Part shown: in pieces, positions 47,127 through 59,400 of the stretch | How the letters are laid out: the number at the start of each line of letters is the position of its first letter | Numbering within the stretch: position 1 is the first letter of the stretch | Origin: Gymnogyps californianus | Lineage: Eukaryota; Chordata; Aves; Accipitriformes; Cathartidae | NCBI RefSeq assembly: GCF_018139145.2 | Contig: NC_059471.1 | Coordinates: 86,884,520 to 86,948,519, forward strand | DNA length: 64,000 bases | Direction: 5' to 3' | The notes under the pieces: generated by a model | Told to the model about the DNA's origin: nothing | Database searches by the model: none | What the model saw: only the letters and a program-made list of their open reading frames with translations | Translations under genes and position numbers: made by a program

Positions 47127-50100
47127 AAACCTCACTCCATGTTGTTGAATTTAAATTGATCACTGTGGTAATTATTAAAGAACTTAAAGCTATAAAAGCC
47201 ATGTAAAGTTTTGCCAGCTCCCTGGTTTATAATGAAGTGTGCATGCACGTTTGTAAGGACAGACTTAGGCTCAATGACCATTGAGCTGCAGCTGCCTTTG
47301 GGTACCATCCCAGGGGTCGGTCATCCAGGGACATCCCCTGGCGAGTCCTCTCGTCAGCAGGCAGGTAGCACCATCAGGGCATTTTGTGGGAAAGGTTCAA
47401 TCTTCGCACACAGAGCTCCAGACCAAGGGACAGGGATGGTGTGGTGTATCTCTGGCTCTACTGCTGAGCAGCTCTCAGGGAGACAGAAACGTGTCATGTT
47501 GCTGGGATCCTATTCCTCCCTCTTTCCACACTAGCTGTGCCCTGTCCTCTGAATTTCGTGTAACAGCTCTTCAAGACATGAACCATCTTCCTTTAAGTCT
47601 CTGTCCAGTTCCTGGCACAAGTGAGACTCAGATAGTCATGTAATCCTTTAATTGCCACTGTGAAACAAATAATTCATATGATAAACCTGCTTTCAGTTCA
47701 AGCAGTTCAGTAAGCTGTAACACTCTTTTTCCTGAAAAAAGGCAGTTCAGTAATGCATTAAAAGGTTCTCATGTGTCAGGCTCCAGCTTTGTTACACATC
47801 CACACAGAAGAACCTAATTAAGGGCTTTATACAAAAGAGATGAATAATTTCTCATTAAGTTAGAGCAAGTGCAGTATCAGTTATAATTGGGGAAATCTGC
47901 ATGAAGATATCTCCAGTTGTTACCTGTCGTCAAAGATGCCAACATCAAAGTTTTTGTTACAAAAACACCTATTTTATATTTTCACTAAAATACACACTGG
48001 GGGTTTTGCTAAATGCTGACTGTCAGAACAAAGGGTCAAAGCTTAGTGCACATGCATAAATATGCTGCTCTAATACGTTCTATTTATTTTGGTATGCAGC
48101 TACCTTCTTTCATCTGTCTCACATCTGTTGCTCAACAAAACTAATAAATAAGTGTCAAATCAAAGCAGGGAATCCCCTTTCTTCATGCTGCTGCCAGTAT
48201 GCCCTAATCTAACTTCTAGGGAGGAAATAGGAAGACTCTTTTATTGATTTTCTGTTGGAATTTTTTGAGCAGAGGAAACAGGCTGACTTCATCAGCATGT
48301 GTTTACTGACACCACAGTTAAGTTCTGGAAACTGTCATCCACATCATCCCTTAAGTCCATTTCCTAAGCGAATTTTAGCTTTGGATGTTTCTGAAAAAAT
48401 AGCGATTAAGCCCCTTCCATTTTTTCCATGGTAGGCAATAGGCGGGATGCAGGAGGAGACAAACCCCTTATCCTGTTAAGAGCCTAAGCCCCCCAAAAGT
48501 AAAACAAGGTCTTGGAACCCACTGTCTAACAAGAAGTCCCATTGCTTGCAAATCCAGCAAGTGCTTCATGCTAAACAAGATTAGCTAAATCTCTGCGGTG
48601 AACTATGCTATGTAACTTCCTGTGACACACCAACAAAAGACATTTCTGTGAATAAACACTGATTTGACAGGAAGTTAGACAAATCCACTCCAACGTCTAT
48701 CTTTGGCATTCCAAACAAAAGGGAGCATTTAGAGAAAAATTGAAAAAAACCCACAACTGTATAGAGCTCCAACAAGATGCAAATCTTTACCATAACTGAC
48801 CTGGTGCAATGGAGCTTTTGTGATTTACAGAAGTGAAGCCTAGCACAAAGGGTGGAGCTCAGAGGGACAGTCCCCTGAACACCAACATCAGTCAGTGCCT
48901 ATTGTGCAAACCTATCTTTGCTTTGGACAGCCATCACTTACGTTTTGCTGGGCAGTACTTCCAGAACACTCTGTTCCTTTGAAGTTACAGTACAAATAGG
49001 TTTTTCCAACGTGACTGTACCTTGGTCTTGCTTTGATGATTCAAAGGAAACAGACATATCGTAGCAGATCTTCTTCTTAGCAGATACTTGGATATCTCCT
49101 AAACATGCTTATATCTACCTATGCTTCCAGGCTGTGCCCACAGAATATGCTCTCCTGCCTGGTGTAAGTGTGTTAGCCTGAATTCTAGATATTCCCATGA
49201 CGTTAGCTCAGGTGGCTCTACATGACATGGCATTCTGCAATTTAACATTACCCTAATTTCCTATCCTTAACTACTACAGAGCACTGTCAGGCAGCAGGGG
49301 CTGGGCCAAGGGCAAGCTGAGACAGTTCATAAGAAAAATATACTCCTGGGAACCATCCTTCCCCAGCCCCATCTGTGCCACTGACCTGAAATTCTGAATT
49401 ACGAATGTGAACTGTATGAAAAAGAAAAGATATCTTGTTGTTTATAAAACTACTGATTAAAGGATTTCCTTCTCTTAATTAGAAAATAAATAAATATTTG
49501 AAGTGAACAGATGCAAACAAGTATTCTCAAATTGGTTCACTTTGGCTAATCAATTCCACACAGAAAATAAATTCATGCAAATCTAAGTCTTCACATGAAC
49601 ACATCTCTTCAGTGACATGCTCATGAGGTCATTTGTTTCAGATTAATAAATCAGGCAGTTCTAGCAGCAGCATACTGCCAATATTAACCTCTTTAATCAA
49701 CAGTTCATTTACTTCGTGGAGGAAAGCTATCCTCCACATGATTGCTATTTTCTGATTAAGAATATGCTGAAGACATTGAATACAGGATACAGAAGGGTTT
49801 CAAGAAAGGCTGGTGTTTATTCTGCCCAGTGGAGCACACTGGAAGGCTTCCCTTATACCCTGAAGTACTGTGCTTTTGTCTAGTAAGTCTGTGCCAGCAA
49901 AGCACAGGCAATGTAATTTCTAGCGCATGAACGCTCAGAAAATGATCAAGGACCAGCAAGGAAACCTCAGAATGTGGGCATGTGCTCCTTTGCATTGGAA
50001 AGTCATGAAGACAAAATTAATGTATCTTCATTGATATATGACAGAAATCAAAGTTTCTTAACTTATTTGTGTAATGACATCCACTGATCTAGTAGACCAA

Positions 50101-50204
50101 ACCATACAGACATTTTATGTGTTCACCACATCCTTGAAATTTTAGAGATTTCATGGGTGGAGACATTCAAAATAGTAGTAAGAAAAGAGGATGGAAGTCA
50201 GAAG
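47127..50204. other. Unique noncoding DNA
   Basis: About 47,210-47,640 is GC-richer with overlapping frames of 107 and 120 codons in different phases (47,211-47,534 and 47,281-47,643), neither recognisable. The rest is A+T-rich and featureless to me. Confidence 0.5.
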
Positions 50205-50240
50205 TCCAACTTTTCCCACTGAAGTCAGTGGTGAGGCTGC
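50205..50240. repeat. Foldback relic core (copy 5)
   Basis: CCACTGAAGTCAGTGG (50,216-50,231) is a 7-bp perfect inverted repeat with a two-base centre, matching the central core of the group. Only the core remains. Confidence 0.35.
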
Positions 50241-51223
50241 TATTAGTTTCAATACAGCAGCCTCAGACTTTTGCTGATGCTCAGAAAGCATATATAACCT
50301 GTAAGATGTTGCTTTTCAGCCAAGCCAATCCTATGACAAAGAGTTTCATTATTATGGGCAAGATCTCATCCTATGGTAAAAATTCTCATAGCCTCTTTTT
50401 ATACTTGTGAGCTTCAGCGTGTGTGCTGATTGCATCCTGAACAGATCCCAAGCTGAAAGGTGTTTGCTCCATCCCAGCCTGCCCCTCGCACACTGGTGTC
50501 CCCCTGGAGTGAGGTGGCCCAGGAGGGACGGCGTGTTGAGCAGGGCACTGGGGCACTGAAGCCCAGCAATTTAAACATGACCTACCCCTGTTTCCTTCAG
50601 CTGGTAAGGGAAACCTGTTTGCAAGTCAGAGGCTGCTTTCTTTAACCAGTTCCAATGTATGGGAGCCAATCATCAATACATGGGGTCTATTTTGGTCTTG
50701 TTTAATTGTGTGGGGTCTTTAAATTTAAGCACTGAGAGGTTATCATGAGTTGAACTCTTCATTTTCAGAGCTGCTACAGAATGAGTTGTAAAAGCAGCCC
50801 TCGGAGAGGGAGTTTATAGTTGTACTGCATGGTTTTGAGCTCAACTTTTAACTCAGTATGCAAACAAACCTGATTAAAGAGGATATCCAAAGAGGAAAAA
50901 ACATAACTTTCTTTTAATTTTCATTGCCTTGACATTTGCAGCTCAAACACTTTCCATAGTGTGTCATGAAAAATTATAACTGTGTGTATAGCCTTCAAAG
51001 CAAAATACATGCTTTCATTTAGCCCTGATCCCAATTACCTGGTCTGTATCGCCAGGTAAATGGTAGGTATTTGACGCACGTTCAGTCACTCATTCCTTTG
51101 GGGCTTTTGAGAAGGTGAGAAAGTATCTCTTTAAAAATCTCTTTCAAAATCTAACATCTTATACTTGTCTTACACTTGTTTCGTTATTCAGTTACTATGA
51201 CATTCAAAAGGAAAATTCAGAAA
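50241..51223. other. Unique noncoding DNA
   Basis: No gene or repeat is recognised in this stretch. Confidence 0.5.
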
Positions 51224-51296
51224 GTTCCTGTGGTGCAGTGGATTAATAACTGGAGAACTCCTTTACCAGGAGGAGCAAAAAGGGGAGAAATCCAAT
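51224..51296 (+). repeat. tRNA-like sequence, possible tRNA pseudogene or SINE head
   Basis: TGGTGCAGTGG (51,231-51,241) fits the box A promoter consensus of RNA polymerase III genes. CTCCTTTACCAGGAG (about 51,259-51,273) can form an anticodon-arm-like stem whose 7-base loop would be TTTACCA. GGGGAGAAATCC (51,282-51,293) is a poor box B. The D- and T-arm pairings are largely lost and no acceptor stem closes properly, so this is not a working tRNA. It also overlaps a 64-codon frame (51,176-51,370) with no recognised domain. Confidence 0.25.
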
Positions 51297-52920
51297 GGAT
51301 TATTGCTCATGTGTATGCAAAAGATAAAATCAGAAGACTGGAATATAAACACTTTATTAAAACTGCCTAAAAGAAAAAAGAAAATGCATAATGTTGTCTC
51401 TAAGTGTTAAAATCTGATTTACAGGTGAACCAGGGTGATGGCAATTCTTGTTAAAAGGGATTCAGGTATTCTTAATAATTATATTACTGTAATAACTGCA
51501 GACTGCAGTAAGAGTTTAGTCTTCCATTGCTCTAAACACTCCACTGAAAAACAAGCAAGCAAAAAACAGTCTGTGCTCCAGAGAGTGTGTGTGTGCTTTT
51601 TAGGGCTGTAAACATAGATGGAACAAATGATAAGATAGACTGGAAAAAGGGAGAATGAAAAGGGGAGAAGTGGGGGTTAAATACATAAAAATGAACATAT
51701 GGCTAAAATTGATTGCATCAATAGTTTCAGCTCACCTCACGCTGAATTCTTTAGTCTTTCATTTCCTGGTTTATGAAGGAAAAGGAAATAATGAGAATGC
51801 AATGAATAATGCATATTCATATGTCAGCCCGAGAGTACAGACTAGCACTTTTCCTAATTTGTAATTTAACAATATTCTGCGGAATGAACAATGAAATTCT
51901 CTTAGTCAGGAGTCTGGCTCTGAGTCATTATGAGAGATGCAAGCTCACAAGTCAGCTTTCTCTTCAATTTTTAGGAAAGTCCTTCTGTTCCCAGACGTTA
52001 GATGCTCTAGTACTCGGCAATTAAGAACACTGCTGAGCTTTTACAGAAGTCACTTCCTGATTATTTCTTGGCTTTTGTGGGCAGATTTGTTCATGCAGAA
52101 GAGTTCTTAATGGGAGGCTACAATGAACTGTCCGTTTAAGAGAGATTATAATGAACAAATGGAAAATGTGCAGGTAAACAGCAGCATTAATCAGAGGCAA
52201 GCCTGTTATGCAAATAAGTTTTAATTAAAAAGTTTCCATTTCTTTCAAAATTGATTAAAACTTCAGAACCATTTTTAATATTAAATTTTCTATTTTTTGG
52301 CTCAGTGAAATAACTGGACTGTAAGTGGATTTTTTTCCTTTTAATTTACTTTTATTCTCTTTCTCCAGTGTGAGACAAAGTAAGAAAAATTTAGTGTAAG
52401 AGAATTTCATCACAATTTAAAATGAAAACATGAAATATTTTTTCAAATTCTAATGCTGAGGATCTTCAATATAAAAAAAACCAACCCACATTCTCCCAGC
52501 AAAACCTGTTGTCAAAACCTAGTTTTTCAACAAATTCTTCATCTTGGCAAAATCAGTGAGCTCTAATCAATCTCCACAATCCAGAATACAAAGTGCCAGG
52601 CTCTCCCGATTAAACAGTGGTGTTGGGAAGACTTAGACAAGTGGCAACAGCCTATGTAAATATATATAGTCAAAGAAGGCAAGGAGCTGGGGGGGACAGG
52701 ACCTTGAGATGTTTGTAATCCACCCTGGATCTGGCTTCTAATATGAATTCCTGTGCTCACTTCTTGAGGCCTCTCACATACATAGAAAAATGTGTGGGGA
52801 CCATAAAAGCGATCAGCTGGAGAGCACGTCCCGAAGTGTTTTGTGCCTCCATTTGATCCCATACCCAATACGGATTAGCTAGACTCAAGGTCTGGCACCT
52901 TGATTTTCAGAGAAGAACAT
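51297..52920. other. Unique A+T-rich noncoding DNA
   Basis: No gene or repeat is recognised. A 101-codon minus frame (52,563-52,868) has no domain. The stretch 52,200-52,500 is strikingly A+T-rich but without tandem structure. Confidence 0.5.
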
Positions 52921-52999
52921 CCAGGATAAAATCTTCAGCTAGCGGAAGTCATCACAGCTCCACTGACTTGTTTTGATTCATGCCTGCAAAGGATCTGGC
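52921..52999. repeat. Foldback relic, old amniote interspersed element (copy 6)
   Basis: CCAGGATAAAATCTTCAG opens the copy and AAAGGATCTGGCTC closes it. Between them lie GCGGAAGTCATCAC and GCTCCACTGACTTG, the two diverged arms. This is the longest copy and keeps outer sequence that the shorter ones lack. Confidence 0.5.
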
Positions 53000-55900
53000 T
53001 CTTAAGTTTTAGGAAAGGTAGTCTAAGAATGTCATACCAACAATTTATATTGACAGGCTTTTAAATGACAATACTTAAAGCAAGAGCACATGTGGTTACC
53101 ACAAAATAGTCATTTTCAATGTCTTGGTGCTAACAGAGGAAACTGTGTTATTGCAAATGCACAGGCCTGTCGTAATACATCACACACTTCATGGGGGAAC
53201 ACCATTCCTGAGCTACTGCACCTCGGCCTAATATAATTTTCTCAGTCCACGGAAGATTGTTCTCTGGATCCCAAGATTTCCTTTGCTAGACGGATGCCCT
53301 CTCTTTTTATCTGTGAAAATACTACCTATGATTTCTAAGCTGCTGTTCAGTTTCCAAAAAATCCATACTGTAATACATGTGCAGAGTTTCACAGTGGCAG
53401 TGGTGTTATCCTGATGATCTCAGGTTCCAAGAGGGAGCTCGTATCTCTTGTGAGACAGATTGATACCTGGCAAGAGCCGTGCCAACCTTTCCTGCCTTTT
53501 GGCCTCATGAAAGGATCCTTGGCCCCAAAGCTTCCTTCCATTCTTCCACTGGTATTGGCTATATATTACATAGCTTCCCACAATCCCCACCACGTCGCAT
53601 ACATTTTCAGGTCCAAGGCATGCCCTGCAAGGAAAAATTATGCTTTCCCTTCCCACAAAACTCCGTTTCCACTCCTTTATTGAAGGCTTCTGACTGAGCT
53701 GGCTGAAATGGTACCAAACCAGCCATTCAAACACAGGGACTGAGGCGGCTGCTCACCACCCTGCCTTACTGAGTAACATCCCCGGGCTCTCTGGGTTCAG
53801 CCCTTTGTTCCCTCCACGCTGAAAATGCTTCCCCGGAAAGAAGAGGGCATTGGGGGGTTAATGTTTGAGGAATGCAGGACCGGGATTAATGCTTGTGGCA
53901 ATTAGTTACTCAGTGGAGCTGCCTGTGCACACCAATTTTCCTGAGGCTTCACAACCAGTACTTAGGCATACGGGGAATTTTACTCACCTGAAAATTCTCT
54001 TTTTACCTGAATAGGACTCCAAACTTCAATACAGTTGGTCACATATATAAGGACTTGAAGCTTCTAACCCTAAAGAAGTAAAATCAACTGCATTTACAAA
54101 ACCTTACTTTGAAATATAACCCTGAAATGTAACAGAAATAAACCAAGTAGAGAACAACCTCACTTCGAGCTCGAGAGAAGTCAAAACCCCTAATCCCTGA
54201 CTACCGACCTAATTGCCATGCAATGGTAGGTCCCTCATGATGTGCGTAATCTGCTACAAATGATGATCTTGCAACACATACAAAGAGCATTTCTGGAATG
54301 TTAACACACATAGAACTTATAATATCCATTTTATGCCTCCTTCATGCAAAAGTAAACTGTATTTAAAGGTATTATACATGCTTGCTATGTAATTACATTA
54401 ATCAGAGAGCTGCTTCTCTGCATTCCCCTGCTGTTGCCATGGCAGCATCCCCATGTTTGCAAAGTGCAGGGCACCCGTTCTTAATTATACTTACAAAGCA
54501 GCTACGTTTCAAAGGAATACAATAAATACAAAGTTAAAGTTAGGATGCTGCACAGAAGTGACACGAACCAACACGTTTTTATCACGTCTCCATCTTGTGC
54601 ACACTTCACACCTGTTATTAGAGTGTTCTGCCTAATTCCCAGCTTCCTTTTGTGCATTTATGGAAAACTCCAGATTTTTGTCTGCCAGAAAATGCAGTCT
54701 CTGTTGCAGGCCCCAGAGTCATCTCTGCTTCTAACCTGGGAGCTGATTGTTATGAAACCAAAGCAGTTCAGAGAGATCTTTTAGTTTGCACTGATCAAAA
54801 TATGGCAACTGGGAATGTCTTCTTGTTCTCCACTAACCAATGTAAATGCCATCGCTGCTCTCCATTCCCACTGGTGCCCAAGTCACCCACCCAGCAGACA
54901 CCCAGTGAGCTGCCTCTCTGCTGCAGTCACCCGTCTCAGTGCCACCGTGCCAGTTTTGGTGACAGTGAAGGCCTCACCACAATCAGTCTGAGATGTCAAC
55001 ACGACATTGATGAGGCAGAACATATTTCCTATAGCACACGTTAACCACCGGCTTGGTGCGGCACACGCCACCAGCATGGTCCTTGCTTCCTCGTGGATGA
55101 ATACCATGGAAATCGCAGCCGCCATGGAAATTTACATTTTTACCCCTATAAAGAAATAAGGGATTCCCTCATTCTGAAATTAATGTTCTCCCTGAAGTTG
55201 AACAGAGCTTATACAGATGCTGGATTGCAGATATGAATTATGTATTTTCTGGGGGTGGAATGTCATGCAATTTTAGTGTTATTCAAGCCACAAAGATCCA
55301 TCGGGGGAGAAGTAATTAGAATATTTCAGAGCCTCAGATTTACATTTCTTAAGCTTGTGAGCGAAATGAAATTGGCTGCCTCCAATTTACATGTCTGCAA
55401 TCACACCATGCAAAACCTGTCAGATCTCAGCTTTTGGATCTGAAACCTCTGGGGGAAAACCAGGTGTTCTGGCAAATGGTGGTGTTGCTTTGGTGTCACT
55501 TGCGCACAGCTAATTCTGAAATAAATCTGTGCCGAGGTGTAGGGGGCACTGTGTTACTGCACGTTCATGAGCAGGGGTGGTAAAAGTCATTGCATCTGAC
55601 TTACAAGGCAGAAGACCTATTTTCCAGTTTATTTATTTCTGTTCTTAGTTTCTTTTCTCGTGTGTATTTATTTTTCACCTTGTGCATGGGAAATTGTGGT
55701 GTTTTCACCTGGGTGTATGCACTCAGCCATAGAAAAGGGAAGCAATTCTGCCTTCTTAATGAACCGTGCTCTGAGTTAATTATCTGGGTAAGCAACATGG
55801 CCTGGACATGGCTGGCATATAAGGACATGTGGGCAGTAATGTTTCTTTTATTTTAAAAGGGAAAATCATTCTACAATTTGGCCTGTGAGCTGTAGCCAGA

Positions 55901-56361
55901 TGCTGTATTCTTTCTGGGTCTCTCTATTTGTTCTGGCCACGTAGCTGCCACGGCTCCCTTAAAATTGCAGTGACTTCTAGATACACTTTCAGTCTCATTT
56001 GATTCTAGCCTGCCAAGATGGGTTGCTGAAGCATTTGGGTTGCCCTGGCTGGAGATGTGGAGTGAACAGGAGGCCACAAGATCGTTGCAAGGCAGGAGTT
56101 AGTTGTTTCTTGCACCACATGCTGGTTCTTAGCGCTGGGCTCTGCAGATGCATTTGCTTTGCTTACTCTGCCAGCAGAATAAGATTAATGCCAGAGTGGT
56201 TTGGACTACTGACACGAGGGATTTTCTTTTGCTCTACCTTGTGCAGGCTCACATTTCCAGAGCTTTTGGTCTGTGATCTCCCCACAGATTTGAGAAACGT
56301 ACTGCTGGAAGCAGAAACTACATGATTAAGACTGATTTATCTCTGTAAATATTTGAGAATT
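53000..56361. other. Unique noncoding DNA with one GC-richer patch
   Basis: About 54,690-55,110 is GC-richer and carries a 130-codon plus frame (54,652-55,044) and an 80-codon minus frame over the same bases, neither with a recognisable domain. No repeat is identified elsewhere in this stretch. Confidence 0.5.
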
Positions 56362-56427
56362 CACACACATACATATGTGTACATGTATAGATGTATATGT
56401 ATAGATGTATATGTACGTGTATATGTG
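56362..56427 (+). repeat. Compound simple repeat (CA)n and (GTATAGATGTATAT)n
   Basis: A short CACACACATACATATGTG stretch leads into two copies of a GTATAGATGTATAT unit and a degenerate third copy. It explains the tyrosine-rich 61-codon frame at this position. Confidence 0.8.
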
Positions 56428-59400
56428 AAGTCTGTCCTGCTACCGCCCTTACGTAGAGCACAGATGTTACATAATGTTTCCAGCCGGGAACAGAGAAGCA
56501 GGGATATGACTAAGCAACGGAGCGTGACTTATGAATAACAAATTGTGCATATTCCCAAAGATATTCTCTAGCTGATCTCCAAGGAAAGAAATCTTCAAAA
56601 TGAATACATTTGAGAAATCTCCCATCTCCTAGAGGACTACGAGGAGATACTGGAGGACAATGAGCAAACAGAAAAGTAGACAGAATTTATTCCATATATT
56701 TACATTGCTCCTTGTAGATTACTCACTTGCCTCTGACAATGACTTCATGTGTTGATTCAGATGATTAATATGTGGGTCAATAGTTTTCACCCACTGTGCA
56801 GCAACGAGTGCGGTGCGATTGAACTCCAGTTGAAGGCAGAAAGCAAACCCCTCACAGGCACTGGAGGGCAGTTTGAGGCAGATTAAAACTCAGCAGGGTG
56901 AGATCTAGGGAATTCGCTCTCCTCCTTCAATTTGACCAGAAACCTGCATACAGACACCTACAGCTTTGTCACCTTGTGGTGTTAAAATACCTCTCGCCTT
57001 GCCTCCTTGGGTTGTCAGTACCTCCTGTATGAACTACCATCTGAAGAGGCCTCTGAAGATATCAATTTCCACAGCAAAGGCCCTGTAAAGTGGCAGCATC
57101 AGCAAGGCAGGCACTTCTAAAATGTTTGAGCCAGATCCTTGTCTGGAAGAAATCGGCAGAGCTCCACTGCCACCAATAAAGCGGTGCCAACAGACTCCTG
57201 CTGGGGCTCTCGGCCTCAGATTTCTCAGAGAAAAAAATCTAATTGATAAAATAAGAGAGGAGGAGGGAAAGCTTTTAAATGCCTGAAAGATGATTTGGAG
57301 ACAGAAAAAGAAGGGCCAGGGGCAAAGAAACAAGGGCGTGTTTGAAATGATTCAATAAGCAAATGGGGGAAAAGATGAAAGAAATATCACAGATCATGAG
57401 AGGAGGGTGATTATTTTCTATCTCCTCTCTGAATCCACATTTTGTCAAAGCAATCATGGCTTTCCCATGGAGACAATATGACCGCCTGATCCAAGGAGCT
57501 GTGATTTAGATAAGACATATGCTTGCAATAGCATCCTCTCAGCCCTGGGATCCTTGCTTGTATTAGAGCTGATGGGGTGATTATCTGCTGAATTTCTAAA
57601 ATGCTCCCCTTGGAGCGGGTGTGCCTACACAAGCACGGCAGGACAAAAGGGAGTGCTGAGCTCCAGCTCTCCTTTGCTGGTCAAACAAAGCTGAGTCAGT
57701 ACAAAGCACTCTGCAGTTTATTGCTGGCCTCGCTCAGCAAGGGGGAGCACCCAGGGAAGGATGCCATGAAAGGTTGGCTCCAGAGCACAGCGTCTCTTTG
57801 GACGGAGCTCTTAAAGTCATATTCTTCTCAAAGGCACAACGAGGTCAAGCCTTTCTGCTGACCTTTTCAGACACTCACCAGTAGTGCTGCTCTTTATTTC
57901 CACTCAGATCAGCCCCCTCATCTGTACTGGCTCGCTCTGCCATTCTCCTTGCTTGTTCCCCAGGACGACACCGTGTGATCTCATTTAGGCTTGCTAACAA
58001 GGTCTTATTCTTTATCTTTTCCCATTCTCTTTTGCTCTCTTCTTCCCTCTTCCTTTAATCTCAAGGTTTGCTTCAGTCTGCCCATTTCATAGTTTGCCAT
58101 GATCTTATTTCCCCCCATGCAGGGGAGCACCCCTTGATGTGGATGGGCTCTTTCTTCCTGGGGGCAGGAATTTGGATCCCTGAGTGACAGAAGGCTCAGC
58201 ATCATTCCAGGCTCCGTCCAGTCCAGTATGATGCTGATCTGGACAGTGAGGGCAGGGTAACTGCTGCTGCTGATTTTGTGGCTGATTGCAATATGGGCTG
58301 GACAGGTTTTGACCAAACCAATTGGTTGCCTGTAACAGATGCTAATAATTTTTATGATGTGGATACAACTTTGATCTTCATGTTAAGCCTGAATGTAAAA
58401 AAAGCTAATAAACTACCCCAAGGACATTAAATGAACACCTGTAGTTTGCCAGGAACAGTTCAAAGGTGTACCAAGGCTAAAGTATTTGAGGTCCACCATC
58501 GAGGGGGAAGGGATGCATGTTTGGGCAGGCTACTGAAATCCTTAGTTCCAAAAGAGCTACTACCTAATTTGGAAGGACTTCAAGTATCTGGAAGATGAGC
58601 TCTGTGTGTATTTAGCATCCAATTATCCAAAGAACTAAAATGAGTGCACACTATAAATCTTTCCTCAATGATATTTGTGTCAGAACTGATGATAAGGCAG
58701 CAGCATAGAGATGACAATTTGGACAACTCTCCTTTTTTATGCCTCATTTCATACCTTAGACCAACTCTCTGAGCTTCCCTGCAGCTGTCAGCTCTGGTGA
58801 GATTTATTTACCAGCAATAAAGATTCCAGGCATTCCTGGGAAACTCGCCTAAACATTTACACGGACATGTTCCCCTCTTCCCATTAACCCTCATCTGTGC
58901 CCATGTCCTCTCTTCCCAGCTCCATTTCTCTGCAACTTCTCCCTCCCTTAGGCGGGGTAGCGACTCCTCTTTCCTCCCATCAAACATTTCTGAATGTGGC
59001 CACTCTGAGAGTCAGCAGTGGTGAAAATGTGCCATAGCAGAGACAGCAGTGTTTTTTCCTTGGGATTGATTTATTTTCCTCAAGGCATAGTTGTACTGTG
59101 TGCAGCAGATAACACAGATAACATAGCTAAGACCAAGCATAGCTAATACCATCTGAACAAACTCCAGAAGTAGCACAGCAGTGTAGCCTAGCTCTGCTCA
59201 CAAGAAATAAACCTTAAGCAGTGAGCTGGTTCCTCTGTGCCACTCTGTATCATATCGATCAACTTCAGGGGCTCTGAACACACCTCTCCTGCATGGCATA
59301 GGGAAGTGCTTCCCACCTGGGAAGGGATTTCAAGCAGTTCATCATATTCTGAACTGAGAAATGGGAGGGGATTTCTATGCAGCCATACGTGGGAGCTCTA

